Source: an uncultured Bacteroides sp. (GTDB lineage Bacteria; Bacteroidota; Bacteroidia; Bacteroidales; Bacteroidaceae). From it: a stretch of 56,408 bases of DNA. The position numbers and the translations under genes are program-made. Shown one piece after another: positions 31,009-39,185 of this stretch (its first letter is position 1; each line of letters opens with the position of its first letter). Below the pieces are notes generated by a model. The model was not told where the DNA came from. It worked only from the letters and a program-made list of their open reading frames with translations, and searched no databases. The stretch is from contig CALULL010000020.1 of assembly GCA_944321465.1 (NCBI GenBank), forward strand, positions 1 to 56,408. Direction: 5' to 3'.

Positions 31009-31467
31009 TTAAAAAGGCAAATCGTTTGTCTTGCTTTCTTCTGTTGTGGCAGGTGATGTGCGGGGAAGTTCTTCCTCCTGTCGGGGAGAGGCGGAGATTG
31101 GCGCAACCTGTGCTTCTGACCCTGCATTTGCATTGCGCGGAGTAAGCATTTCCATCACGTCGACAAAGATTTCGGTCACCGAGCGGCGTACACCCGAGGG
31201 GTCGTCATAGGAACGGGTACGTATCTTGCCTTCGACGTAGAGCTTATCGCCTTTGTGCACATACTTCTCGGCTACCTCGGCCAGCCTGCGCCACAGTACC
31301 AGGTTGTGCCATTCGGTGCGTTCCGGCACTTGGGTTCCGTTGGCCAGTGTGTAGGCCCGTTCGGAGGTGGCCAGCGGGAAAGTAGCGATGGCCAAGCCTG
31401 TGTCCAGATACCGCACTTCGGGGTCGCGGCCTACGTTGCCTATCAGTATAACTTTGTTTACAGACAT
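31009..31467 (-). CDS. ssb: single-stranded DNA-binding protein
   Basis: 152 residues. The OB-fold starts SVNKVILIGNVGRDPEVRYLDTG and includes WHNLVLWRRLAEVAEKYVHKGDKLYVEGKI. A disordered linker ends in the acidic tip NDLPF that recruits partner proteins. It protects single strands in replication and repair. Diverges from the DMP19 gene; both starts have exact -7 elements. gldE follows 28 bases downstream. Confidence 0.95.
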   Translation of the reverse strand: MSVNKVILIGNVGRDPEVRYLDTGLAIATFPLATSERAYTLANGTQVPERTEWHNLVLWRRLAEVAEKYVHKGDKLYVEGKIRTRSYDDPSGVRRSVTEIFVDVMEMLTPRNANAGSEAQVAPISASPRQEEELPRTSPATTEESKTNDLPF

Positions 31468-31490
31468 GATGCCTTTTCAAGATTTTGCGC

Positions 31491-31498
31491 CAAAAGTA
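31491..31498 (-). promoter_or_regulatory. -7 promoter element of ssb
   Basis: On the minus strand TACTTTTG matches TAnnTTTG, 23 bases before the start, with CTTG 20 bases further upstream as the -33 box. Confidence 0.55.
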
Positions 31499-31560
31499 GT
31501 GATAATATCGACGCTATACAAGTTTGCTCTGCCTTTTTCTGCATTTTCCATTCCTTTTCG

Positions 31561-31568
31561 TAGCTTTG
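31561..31568 (+). promoter_or_regulatory. -7 promoter element of the DMP19 gene
   Basis: TAGCTTTG is an exact TAnnTTTG, 30 bases before ATG 31599, with a T run (31534-31538) near the -33 position. Confidence 0.5.
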
Positions 31569-31598
31569 CACACCAAAGTGAAAACAATTTGTTTTATT

Positions 31599-32096
31599 AT
31601 GATTACATTGACCGATACCGCCCTGCGCACCGCTGCCGCTCAGGGCATGGATGCTTTTCTCTCCCTCTTTGTGGATGCCTACCGCGAGGCCATTGGCGGC
31701 GAACCTACGGCGGAAACCATGTGCCTGCTCACCGCCGACCAGCACACGCTGTTGGCCTATGCCATTCTGCGCGACGAGTTGTCCGAAGGGGGCTTCTGCC
31801 AGCTCATTCAGAATGGTTACGGCTCTTACATTTTCCATAATCCCTTTGCTAAGGTGCTGCGTGCGTGGGGGCTGAAGGACTTGTCCAAGCTGATCTATGC
31901 CGCACGCCAGCTTTATGATGCTCACTGTGCCGACCTCGAACGTCCGCGCACCGACGAGGAGTTCATGGCCATGTACGAACAATACGAGGCGTTTGACGAC
32001 CTTGACGAGGAGTTCATCGAGAACGAAGAGGAGTACACCGCCCGTATTGCCTGCTACGTCGACGAGCATCTCGATTGCTTTGCGGCCATTGCCTGA
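31599..32096 (+). CDS. DMP19/DUF4375 family protein
   Basis: About 165 residues from ATG 31599 (MITLTDTALRTAAAQG); the open frame runs 25 codons further back but crosses the promoter. It is rich in acidic residues and helical; EGGFCQLIQNGYGSYIFHNPFAKVLRAWG is the conserved core of the DMP19/DUF4375 group, whose founding member is a DNA-mimic protein. The C-terminus is strongly acidic (DDLDEEFIENEEEY), which fits DNA mimicry, but no target can be named. Confidence 0.75.
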   Translation: MITLTDTALRTAAAQGMDAFLSLFVDAYREAIGGEPTAETMCLLTADQHTLLAYAILRDELSEGGFCQLIQNGYGSYIFHNPFAKVLRAWGLKDLSKLIYAARQLYDAHCADLERPRTDEEFMAMYEQYEAFDDLDEEFIENEEEYTARIACYVDEHLDCFAAIA

Positions 32097-32139
32097 AGTC
32101 TTTCCGTTATGTCTAACCCTGCCTGCCCCCCCCTCGTGT

Positions 32140-32514
32140 ATGAATGTAGAAGACTTTCGGAACTATTGCCTCTCGCTTCCCGGAGTGACCGAGAAGATGC
32201 CCTTCACTACGCTGAAGGACCCCTACAGCAGGGATGTGCTGTGTTTCTACATCGGCAGCAAGTGGTTCTGTTACGTAAACATAGAGGTGTTCGACCGTTG
32301 CTGCGTCAAGACCTCCGCTGCCGATGCCGAGGAGTTGCGTGAAAGGTACGCTGGCATCCGCCCGGCATGGCACATGAACAAACGCCTGTGGAGTGACGTG
32401 TATTTCGGCAGCGACGTCCCCGATTCCCTCATCCGCGACCTCGTGCGCCGGTCTTATGGCATTGTCAAGGCTTCTTTGCCGTTGAAAGAACAGGATCGGT
32501 TGGCCACGCCTTGA
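32140..32514 (+). CDS. MmcQ/YjbR family protein
   Basis: 124 residues from ATG 32140 (MNVEDFRNYCLSLPGVTEKMPF). The YjbR fold is clear: LPGVTEKMPFTTLKDP, FYIGSKWFCYVNIE, AGIRPAWHMNKRLWSDVYFGSDVPDSLIRDLVRRSYGIV. Members bind DNA-like ligands but have no settled role. It follows the DMP19 gene by 43 bases; a run of eight C lies just before the start. Confidence 0.85.
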   Translation: MNVEDFRNYCLSLPGVTEKMPFTTLKDPYSRDVLCFYIGSKWFCYVNIEVFDRCCVKTSAADAEELRERYAGIRPAWHMNKRLWSDVYFGSDVPDSLIRDLVRRSYGIVKASLPLKEQDRLATP

Positions 32515-32560
32515 GGGGGGCGAACATACTTTCGCCTCCTGCGTCCCGCACGTCCTCTTT

Positions 32561-32600
32561 CGTCGAAATGGGTACTCCTATCCGTAATCCGTGTATGGAC
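32561..32600 (+). promoter_or_regulatory. 40-bp repeated module, copy 1, possible AraC-type operator
   Basis: About 35 of 40 bases match 33784-33823, including the identical CCGTAATCCGTGTATGGAC at 32582-32600. A weaker third version CCGTAGTCTGTGTATGGGA lies at 32638-32656. It stands before a flavodoxin remnant. Copy 2 stands directly before the promoter of a YqhD-like dehydrogenase. Confidence 0.5.
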
Positions 32601-32658
32601 AAGCCCTGCGCGGCGGCGTTGATATTGGTGCAAACTCCCGTAGTCTGTGTATGGGATG

Positions 32659-32850
32659 CACAGGGGCATCCACTTCCGGGGCAAGACGGTCGTCCCCTTC
32701 TGCACCTACGCCTCGACCTGCCGCGACGAAACGTTGGCCCGGATTGCCGAACTCACGCCCGACGCCCGCCACCTGAAAGGCTTCGGAGCCGTGGACCGCA
32801 ACACCGAAGGCATCACCGACTGGCTGCGGGAGATTGAGCTGGCCAAGTAA
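32659..32850 (+). pseudogene. C-terminal remnant of a flavodoxin
   Basis: About 64 codons with no proper start. GKTVVPFCTY, DETLARIAELTPDARHLKGFGAV and GITDWLREIELAK match the last third of long-chain flavodoxins of the type found beside aldehyde reductases in Bacteroidetes. The FMN-binding N-terminus is missing, and the sequence upstream is a promoter-like module instead, so most of the gene was deleted. It ends nine bases before the arm of a terminator shared with the HU-like gene. Confidence 0.65.
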
Positions 32851-32858
32851 TACAGACG

Positions 32859-32901
32859 AAGGCCACTTCGTGCGTACCGGACCGTCGCACGGAGTGGCCT
32901 T
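32859..32901. terminator. bidirectional terminator between the flavodoxin remnant and the HU-like gene
   Basis: AAGGCCACTTCGTGCG (32859-32874) pairs with 32886-32901 over 16 positions with one mismatch or wobble. It lies between convergent genes. Confidence 0.8.
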
Positions 32902-32907
32902 TGTCAT

Positions 32908-33417
32908 TTATCCCATGCTGCCTTCGCCGTCGTCTTCGCCGGGCGTGGTGGTCGAGCCGCCGCCCGAAGCGGTCAGCCCTTTCACCTCCTTGTAGTTCTC
33001 CAACGAGGCATATTGCACGCCCTCGTCGTCTACGCCTGCGTTCTCAAACGACAGGTCCTTGAGGATGGAGGCACGCAGGTCGCTGTCCATGAGGAAGACA
33101 ATCTTCACGTTGCGAATCATGTCCGTGTTAAACTTCGTGATGTCTTCCACGCCCTCGCTGCCAAACGACACGCGGAACGACCCCAGCCCGGGGATGTGCA
33201 CTTTCCTTCCCTGCACCGTCTGGTTATGGATGAACTTGCCGATAAGCTTCGCCGCAGCCGACAGTTCGAAGTCGGCCATCGTCGTGTCTTCCGTCGCCAT
33301 ACGTGTCATAACTTTTTCCTTTATCGCCTTCCCCGTCTTAGGTACGGCATACCACTTGCCCGGTTCGCTGGGCTTCTGCGGATTCTTCTTCCGCTGCAAC
33401 TTGTAAGGTACTCCCAT
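32908..33417 (-). CDS. HU-like DNA-binding protein (HIG family)
   Basis: 169 residues. MGVPYKLQRKKNPQKPSEPGKWYAVPK opens as in Bacteroides histone-like proteins; an HU/IHF-type fold follows, with LSAAAKLIGKFIHNQTVQGRKVHIPGLGSFRVSFGSEGVE as the dimer helix and beta arm. The end is a Gly/Thr/Asp-rich tail (about 145-169) without structure. It binds DNA; dozens of paralogues occur in Bacteroidales genomes, so the role is general. Upstream is a 23-bp tandem repeat array. Confidence 0.88.
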   Translation of the reverse strand: MGVPYKLQRKKNPQKPSEPGKWYAVPKTGKAIKEKVMTRMATEDTTMADFELSAAAKLIGKFIHNQTVQGRKVHIPGLGSFRVSFGSEGVEDITKFNTDMIRNVKIVFLMDSDLRASILKDLSFENAGVDDEGVQYASLENYKEVKGLTASGGGSTTTPGEDDGEGSMG

Positions 33418-33477
33418 AACTTGTTGGTTTTAAGGGTTAAACTTAGGTTTTATGAATCTACGTTTCTCTCGTTTTCC

Positions 33478-33615
33478 GATAGACGTATATCGACGATAGC
33501 GATGTACGTATGTCGACGGTGCCGATGTACGTATATCGACGATGCCGATGTACGTATGTCGACGGTGTCGATGTACGTATGTCGACGGTGCCGATGTACG
33601 TATGTCATAAATCGC
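33478..33615. repeat. 23-bp tandem repeat, five full units and a partial one
   Basis: Units start at 33478, 33501, 33524, 33547, 33570 and 33593. Most carry GATGTACGTATGTCGACGGT; two use ATATCGACGAT instead, so two unit types alternate. GTCGAC and GTAC are palindromic cores. It lies 60 bases upstream of the HU-like gene in a 458-base gap with no other gene. There are no spacers, so it is not a CRISPR array. Confidence 0.9.
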
Positions 33616-33783
33616 ACCGCATGTATATCCCAATCGTGTAAATACGTTTTACCATGTCAAAGAGTGTCGTATCTTCATGCCCTACAAAGATAATACAGCC
33701 GGCATGAATTTCCAAGGGGAAGCCGCATATTTCTTCATAGGGACGGAAAGATTTCCACACGCCTGATGCGATGCCGCATTCAG

Positions 33784-33823
33784 CGTCGAAATTGGTAGGC
33801 ATAACCGTAATCCGTGTATGGAC
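33784..33823 (+). promoter_or_regulatory. 40-bp repeated module, copy 2, possible AraC-type operator
   Basis: Contains the same CCGTAATCCGTGTATGGAC (33805-33823) as 32582-32600. It ends 18 bases before the -7 box TACCTTTG (33842-33849), so it covers the -33 region, where an activator would be expected. This gene has no recognisable -33 box of its own. Confidence 0.5.
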
Positions 33824-33841
33824 GGGGACGGGCGGTTGGCA

Positions 33842-33849
33842 TACCTTTG
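33842..33849 (+). promoter_or_regulatory. -7 promoter element of the alcohol dehydrogenase remnant
   Basis: TACCTTTG is an exact TAnnTTTG, 26 bases before ATG 33876. Confidence 0.5.
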
Positions 33850-33875
33850 CCGTAGCAATCAAATCGAGAAAGCGT

Positions 33876-34360
33876 ATGAACAACTTTACGTACCAATACC
33901 CCGTCCGCCAACACTTCGGCAAGGGGGGGTGCCGAGAGCGCAATCAAGGAAGAGATGAAACGTGTGGGAGGCCGCGTGCTGCTGGCCTACGGCGGCGGCT
34001 CGCTGCGACGCACGGGACTGTATGACAAGGTGGTGGACTGGCTGCACGAGTGCGGCAAGACGGTGGTGGACTTCGGCGGCATCCTGCCCAACCCTGCCTA
34101 CGACAAGGTGCAGCAGGGCGCGCGGCTGGTGCGCGACGAGGGCATCGACTTCATCCTCGCCGTGGGCGGCGGCTCGGTCATCGACTGCTGCAAGATAATC
34201 TCGGCACAGGCGCGGCTGGACGAAGACATCTGGGAGATGCAGTACGCGCGGCATCAGTACCCCACGGAGTTCGTTCCGACGGGTGCCGTGGTCACCACCT
34301 CGGGCACGGGCGCCGAGCAGAACAACGGCGCCGTCATCACCCACACCGCGAAGAAGCTGA
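33876..34360 (+). pseudogene. YqhD-like iron-containing alcohol dehydrogenase, frameshifted and truncated
   Basis: The start MNNFTYQYPVRQHFGKG is the usual YqhD/BdhA start. The run of seven G at 33923-33929 shifts the frame; with six, it would read on into AESAIKEEMKRVGGRVLLAYGGGSL. The next frame keeps YDKVVDWL, FGGILPNPAYDKVQQG, AVGGGSVIDCCKII and PTGAVVTTSGTGAEQNNGAVITH, the NADPH and substrate-binding part. After about 34355 the homology stops; the metal-binding half is missing, and 34360-34470 reads better on the minus strand (SALAWAGGGTVFPRLSRLRA), a fragment I cannot place. So the gene has both a +1 homopolymer shift and a deletion or rearrangement. Confidence 0.75.
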
Positions 34361-34521
34361 AGCAGCCCCAGGCCGTAGGTGGGCAGCACGTCCTTGGCCC
34401 GCAGGCGGCTCAGACGGGGAAACACCGTGCCGCCGCCCGCCCAGGCCAAGGCGGAAGTAGGGAACACGTTTCTATAACACCATTTAACTATTTTGTGGTG
34501 TCCCCAAGTAGTCAAAGCCCC

Positions 34522-34529
34522 TAAATTTG
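34522..34529 (+). promoter_or_regulatory. -7 promoter element of the glycosyltransferase gene
   Basis: TAAATTTG is an exact TAnnTTTG, 23 bases before ATG 34553. Confidence 0.45.
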
Positions 34530-34552
34530 CGCAAATTTTCAAGTATGCAGTT

Positions 34553-35761
34553 ATGATTGGATTGTTTAACGACTGCTTTCCGCCTATCATGGACGGGGTA
34601 TCTGTCACCGTCAGCAACTACGCCTACTGGCTGCAACGCAAGCGGGGCGATGTGTGCGTGGTGACTCCGCAGGCTCCCAAGGCCGACGACCGCGAGGACT
34701 ATCCCGTGTACCGATACCTGTCCATGCCCATCCCCATGCGCAAGCCCTATCGGCTGGGTTTCCCCCGCATCGACTGGCCTTTCCACCGCCAACTCAGCAA
34801 GATACCCTTCGAGCTTGTCCATGCCCATTGCCCTTTCTCGTCGGGGGTGCTGGCCCACAGCGTCGCCAAGAGCAAGCACATACCGCTGGTGGCTACCTTT
34901 CACTCCAAATACCGCGCGGACTTTGAGCGCGTCATCCCCACCAAGTTCATGGTGGACAAACTGATACAGAACATAGTGGAGTTCTACGAACAGGCTGACG
35001 AGGTTTGGATACCCCAGGCTGCCGTGGAGCCGACCTTGCGCGAATATGGCTACAAGGGGAAAGTGGAGGTGGTGGACAATGGGAACGACTTTGCAGGCAC
35101 GCCCTACACTATCAGCCTGAAGGAACAGGCAAAAGGGCAACTTGGCGTGTCGGGGGACACTCCGCTGTTGCTCTTTGTGGGGCAACACATCTGGGAGAAA
35201 AATACGGCTTTCCTATTGCGCGCCTTGGCAAAGGTGCACGATGCGGGCATGCGCTTCCGTGCCATGTTTGTAGGTACCGGCTACGCAGCCGAGGAGATGA
35301 AACAAATGGCGCAGGACTTGGGACTGTCGAAGGGGAAGGACGATGCGGACACCGGGGGCTGCGTCAGTTTTCACGGCATGGTGAGCGACCGTGACAAGCT
35401 GAAGCGTTACTTCCTTGCCGCCGACTTGTTCCTGTTTCCTTCGTTGTACGACAATGCGCCGCTGGTGGTGCGCGAAGCCGCAGCTCTACATACACCGGCA
35501 TTGCTGCTGCGCGGATCCACGGCTGCCGACATTGTGAAGGATGGCTACAACGGCTTCCTGAGCGACAACGACGAAGAGGCCTATGCCCGGTTGCTTGCAA
35601 ACGTCGTGGGCAACAGCCCGCTCATCGAGTCGGTAGGCGCACGTGCTGCCGAGACCCTGGCCCGCTCGTGGGAAGACATTGCCGACGAAGTGGATCGGCG
35701 CTATACAGCCTTGGTGCAACGCTATAACCTCGAACACCACAAGGAACACATCGCCTACTGA
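34553..35761 (+). CDS. GT4-family glycosyltransferase
   Basis: About 402 residues from ATG 34553 (MIGLFNDCFPPIMDGVSVTVSNYA). It has the GT-B two-Rossmann layout: the acceptor half (1-180) and the sugar-nucleotide half (from about 190), with LLFVGQHIWEKNTAFLLRAL, VSFHGMVSDRDKLKRYFLAADLFLFPSLYDNAPLVVREAAALHTPALLL as the donor-binding part. It resembles lipid glucosyl- and mannosyltransferases; donor and acceptor cannot be told from sequence. It may form a pair with the flippase-like gene 48 bases downstream. Confidence 0.85.
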   Translation: MIGLFNDCFPPIMDGVSVTVSNYAYWLQRKRGDVCVVTPQAPKADDREDYPVYRYLSMPIPMRKPYRLGFPRIDWPFHRQLSKIPFELVHAHCPFSSGVLAHSVAKSKHIPLVATFHSKYRADFERVIPTKFMVDKLIQNIVEFYEQADEVWIPQAAVEPTLREYGYKGKVEVVDNGNDFAGTPYTISLKEQAKGQLGVSGDTPLLLFVGQHIWEKNTAFLLRALAKVHDAGMRFRAMFVGTGYAAEEMKQMAQDLGLSKGKDDADTGGCVSFHGMVSDRDKLKRYFLAADLFLFPSLYDNAPLVVREAAALHTPALLLRGSTAADIVKDGYNGFLSDNDEEAYARLLANVVGNSPLIESVGARAAETLARSWEDIADEVDRRYTALVQRYNLEHHKEHIAY

Positions 35762-35809
35762 TGCTCCTTTCTGCATTCTTTAGTTAGAAAATAACATTAA
35801 GAAAGACTT

Positions 35810-36847
35810 ATGAATAAAGGCTATATATTGCTGGCCGTTGCCTTAGGATTGTTTGTAATTGCTTATTTGTTGTGGAAAGATTTCGGTTCCTACGATTTGT
35901 CTGTGATACGCTTGGATGGCCGCATGGCCATGGGTATCGGACTGGCCGTGGTCTGTTTTGCTTTGCAGAACTTCGGCATGATGTGGCGTTATTTGTCGCT
36001 TACGCGCGGCTTTCTGTCATGGGGACAGGTGTTCCGGGTCAACGTTTTGTGCGAGTTCACTTCTGCCGTCACTCCGTCCTCGGTAGGGGGAAGCAGCCTT
36101 ATATTCCTATATTTATATAAAGAAGGTATGACACCGGGCAAGAGCACCGCGATTATGATAGCTTCCCTGTTTCTGGACGAGCTCTTTCTATTCCTCTGTT
36201 GCCTGCTCGTTGTGTGCTTTTTTCCGCTCGACACATTGTTTGGCCAAGCGGCATGGTTCACCAGCAGTATCAAGTGGTTGTTCTTCCTCATAGTGGGAGG
36301 GGTGGGGCTATGGACAGGTGTCCTGTATGTGGCTCTATTCCATAAGCCGCATTGGGTGAAGGCGATGCTTTTGTTGCTGTTCTCTCTGCCTTTGTTGCGA
36401 CGCTGGAAGGACAAGATAGCCCATGTGGCCGACGACCTTGTGACCGGCTCGCACGAGATACATAGTTTGGGGCTAAGGTTTTGGGGGCGTCCTTTTGCAG
36501 CCACGGCCATAGCCTGGTGTTCGCGCTTTGCCATAGCCTGCGCCTTGCTGTGGGCCTTTGCCGCCCACGGCAACTACCTTTTGGCTTATGCACGCCAATG
36601 GATACTGTGGATGATTTCCATTGCCAGTCCTACTCCCGGCGGAAGCGGTATCAGCGAATACATGTTCCGAGTCTACTATGCCGACTTTCTACCCGACGTG
36701 GGCATCACGCTGATTGTAGCCTTGGTGTGGCGCATCATTACCTACTACACTTATCTCGTGGCCGGTGTCTTTGTTGTCCCGCGTTGGCTGAAGGGCAAGC
36801 AGAAAGGTAATACGCCTGTGCAAAGCGATGCGGGAAACAGATGTTGA
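35810..36847 (+). CDS. lysylphosphatidylglycerol synthase/UPF0104-like integral membrane protein
   Basis: 345 residues, about eight hydrophobic helices. FALQNFGMMWRYLSLTRG, EFTSAVTPSSVGGSS and ISIASPTPGGSGISEYMF are the conserved blocks of the LPG_synthase_TM family, which includes the flippase half of MprF but also many bacterial proteins without the synthetase half, as here. Likely lipid flipping or transfer at the inner membrane. It follows the glycosyltransferase by 48 bases and may act on a glycolipid made by it; that link is inference. Confidence 0.82.
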   Translation: MNKGYILLAVALGLFVIAYLLWKDFGSYDLSVIRLDGRMAMGIGLAVVCFALQNFGMMWRYLSLTRGFLSWGQVFRVNVLCEFTSAVTPSSVGGSSLIFLYLYKEGMTPGKSTAIMIASLFLDELFLFLCCLLVVCFFPLDTLFGQAAWFTSSIKWLFFLIVGGVGLWTGVLYVALFHKPHWVKAMLLLLFSLPLLRRWKDKIAHVADDLVTGSHEIHSLGLRFWGRPFAATAIAWCSRFAIACALLWAFAAHGNYLLAYARQWILWMISIASPTPGGSGISEYMFRVYYADFLPDVGITLIVALVWRIITYYTYLVAGVFVVPRWLKGKQKGNTPVQSDAGNRC

Positions 36848-36865
36848 CTGTTGCATAAAAAGCTG

Positions 36866-36873
36866 TATATTTG
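36866..36873 (+). promoter_or_regulatory. -7 promoter element of ansA
   Basis: TATATTTG is an exact TAnnTTTG, 39 bases before ATG 36913, with TTGA (36844-36847) 18 bases upstream as a weak -33 box. Confidence 0.55.
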
Positions 36874-36912
36874 CAATCGAAAATAAAATGCCTTATTCAA
36901 AAAGAATAGCCT

Positions 36913-37965
36913 ATGATGACACCACGAGATTACCCATCTGTATTGCTGATATACACAGGGGGGACCATCGGTATGATAGAGAACCCCGAAACCGGTGCAC
37001 TTGAAAATTTCGACTTCGACCACCTGCTGCGCCATGTGCCCGAGCTGCGCCGCTTCAATTCGCGCATATCCACCTATCAATTCGACCCTCCTATAGATTC
37101 TTCCGACATGGAACCGGCCTTCTGGGCCAAACTTGTTCGGATTATCAGCTACAACTACGATAACTATGACGGCTTTGTGATTTTGCATGGTACCGATACG
37201 ATGGCCTACACCGCATCGGCACTCAGTTTCATGCTTGAGAACGTGGGCAAGCCAGTCATACTCACCGGTTCGCAACTCCCCATCGGGACTTTGCGCACAG
37301 ACGGGAAGGAAAATCTCATCACGGCAATCGAAATAGCAGCGTCGCGCCACCTTGACGGTTCGCCCATTGTTACGGAGGTGTGCATCTTCTTCGAGAACGA
37401 ACTCATGCGGGGCAACCGGGCTACCAAAATCAACGCTGAGAACTTCAATGCCTTCCGTTCCTACAACTACCCCGTGTTGGCTAAGGCCGGCATACACATA
37501 CGCTATCACGAATACCTCATCCGGCGGCCCATTCCTTCCCAACCGATGAAGCCTCACTATCTGTTCGACACCAACGTCGTGGTTCTGACTTTATTTCCAG
37601 GCATACAGGAGAATATTGTGGATTCTGTGCTCAACGTTCCCGGTCTGAAGGCAGTGGTCCTGAAGACTTTTGGCTCGGGAAACGCCCCGCAGAAGGACTG
37701 GCTTATCCGCCGACTGCGCGAAGCCACCGAGCGAGGCATCATCATCGTGAACATAAGCCAATGCCCGGCTGGTGCTGTCGAGATGGAACGCTATGGCACC
37801 GGGCTTCAGCTCTTGCAGGCAGGGGTCATCAGCGGATACGACAGTACGCCCGAGTGTGCCGTCACTAAGCTGATGTTTCTCTTGGGACACGGGCTGAGCA
37901 CGGAAGCCGTAAGACGCTACATGAATTCGGACCTGGCCGGTGAGATAACCAAAAACGCCAATTAG
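36913..37965 (+). CDS. ansA: type I L-asparaginase
   Basis: 350 residues without signal peptide, so the cytoplasmic type I enzyme. It hydrolyses L-asparagine to aspartate and ammonia. SVLLIYTGGTIGM carries the first catalytic Thr (about residue 18), and FVILHGTDTMAYTASAL the second Thr with its Asp partner. LKAVVLKTFGSGNAP and CPAGAVEMERYGTG are the usual later motifs. Its aspartate product is the substrate of AspA at 20-21.5 kb. nagA follows 29 bases after the stop. Confidence 0.94.
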   Translation: MMTPRDYPSVLLIYTGGTIGMIENPETGALENFDFDHLLRHVPELRRFNSRISTYQFDPPIDSSDMEPAFWAKLVRIISYNYDNYDGFVILHGTDTMAYTASALSFMLENVGKPVILTGSQLPIGTLRTDGKENLITAIEIAASRHLDGSPIVTEVCIFFENELMRGNRATKINAENFNAFRSYNYPVLAKAGIHIRYHEYLIRRPIPSQPMKPHYLFDTNVVVLTLFPGIQENIVDSVLNVPGLKAVVLKTFGSGNAPQKDWLIRRLREATERGIIIVNISQCPAGAVEMERYGTGLQLLQAGVISGYDSTPECAVTKLMFLLGHGLSTEAVRRYMNSDLAGEITKNAN

Positions 37966-37994
37966 TACCCTACAATATAAATACATTGTTCATT

Positions 37995-39179
37995 ATGCTA
38001 ACACAAATTATTAACGGAAAGATTTTTACCCCACAAGGGTGGTTGAACGATGGTTCAATCCTGATGCGGGACAGCCGCATACTTGAAGTAACGAACTGTG
38101 ATTTAGCGCTCATCGGAGCACAGATGATAGATGCCAAGGGCATGTACATCGTTCCGGGATTTGTCTGTATGCATGCCCACGGCGGGGGCGGGCACGACTA
38201 TACCGAATGCACTCCCGAGGCTTTCCAGATGATTATCGATGCCCACATGAGGCATGGTGCCACTACGATATTCCCGACGCTTTCTTCCTCTCCCTTCGAC
38301 AAGCTGCAACGTGCAGCCGGTATTTGTGAAGAGCTGATGACCCGCCCGAACAGTCCGGTCGAGGGCTTGCATATCGAAGGACCTTATCTCAACCCCAAAA
38401 TGGCCGGAGAGCAATTTGCCGACGCAGTGAAGAGCATTGACGAACGCGAGTACAAGACGCTTGTGGAAGGTTCTTCCTGCATACGCCGCTGGGATGCCTC
38501 GCCCGAGCTGCCGGGCGCGCTTGACTTTGCCCGTTACCTGAAGGGGCACGGCATCCTTGTAGCCCTGTCGCATACCGAGGCCGAGTTTGGCGACATACGT
38601 CAGGCCTATGAGGCAGGATTTACCCATGCGGCTCATTTCTACAACGCCATGCCGGGCTTCCACAAACGCCGCGAGTACAAGTACGAGGGGACGGTAGAGA
38701 GTGTCTACCTGATGGACGACATGACGATTGAGCTGATTGCCGACGGTCGCCACCTGCCTGCCACCATCCTGCGCCTGGCCTACAAGCTGAAAGGCGTGGA
38801 GCGTACCTGCCTCGTCACCGACGCGCTGGCCTATGCCGCTACCGACGGACGCGAAATAAACGACCCGAACGTCATCATCGAAGACGGTGTGTGCAAACTC
38901 TCCGACCATTCTTCGCTGGCCGGAAGCATCGCCACCTCCGAGACGCTGGTGCAGACGATGGTGCGCGCCGGGATACCCTTGGGCGACGCCCTGCGGATGG
39001 CATCGGAGACACCGGCACGCGTCATGGGCGTGTACGAACGCAAGGGCAGCCTGCAAAAGGGCAAGGATGCCGACGTGGTGGTGCTGGACAAGGACCTCAA
39101 CGTGCGTGCCGTGTGGCAGAAAGGCCGCCTGGTGGAGGGCACAAACACTCTTTTCAGCGTAGACAATCTTAAAAAGTAA
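37995..39179 (+). CDS. nagA: N-acetylglucosamine-6-phosphate deacetylase
   Basis: About 394 residues from ATG 37995 (MLTQIINGKIFTPQGWLNDG). It removes acetate from GlcNAc-6-phosphate in amino-sugar recycling. The metal-site and substrate motifs are PGFVCMHAHGGGGHD, GLHIEGPYLNP (metal Glu), LVALSHTEAEF, THAAHFYNAM and the catalytic Asp in CLVTDALAYA. Full length for the family. nagB is not in the window. The OmpA lipoprotein gene starts six bases later, probably in the same transcript. Confidence 0.93.
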   Translation: MLTQIINGKIFTPQGWLNDGSILMRDSRILEVTNCDLALIGAQMIDAKGMYIVPGFVCMHAHGGGGHDYTECTPEAFQMIIDAHMRHGATTIFPTLSSSPFDKLQRAAGICEELMTRPNSPVEGLHIEGPYLNPKMAGEQFADAVKSIDEREYKTLVEGSSCIRRWDASPELPGALDFARYLKGHGILVALSHTEAEFGDIRQAYEAGFTHAAHFYNAMPGFHKRREYKYEGTVESVYLMDDMTIELIADGRHLPATILRLAYKLKGVERTCLVTDALAYAATDGREINDPNVIIEDGVCKLSDHSSLAGSIATSETLVQTMVRAGIPLGDALRMASETPARVMGVYERKGSLQKGKDADVVVLDKDLNVRAVWQKGRLVEGTNTLFSVDNLKK

Positions 39180-39185
39180 AAGACT

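Noticed and set aside
32109-32146. Phase variation of the YjbR gene through a run of eight C
   Set aside because: The run lies upstream of the ATG at 32140, which gives a complete YjbR domain without it, and the product is not a surface protein. A seven-C version would only add about ten residues.
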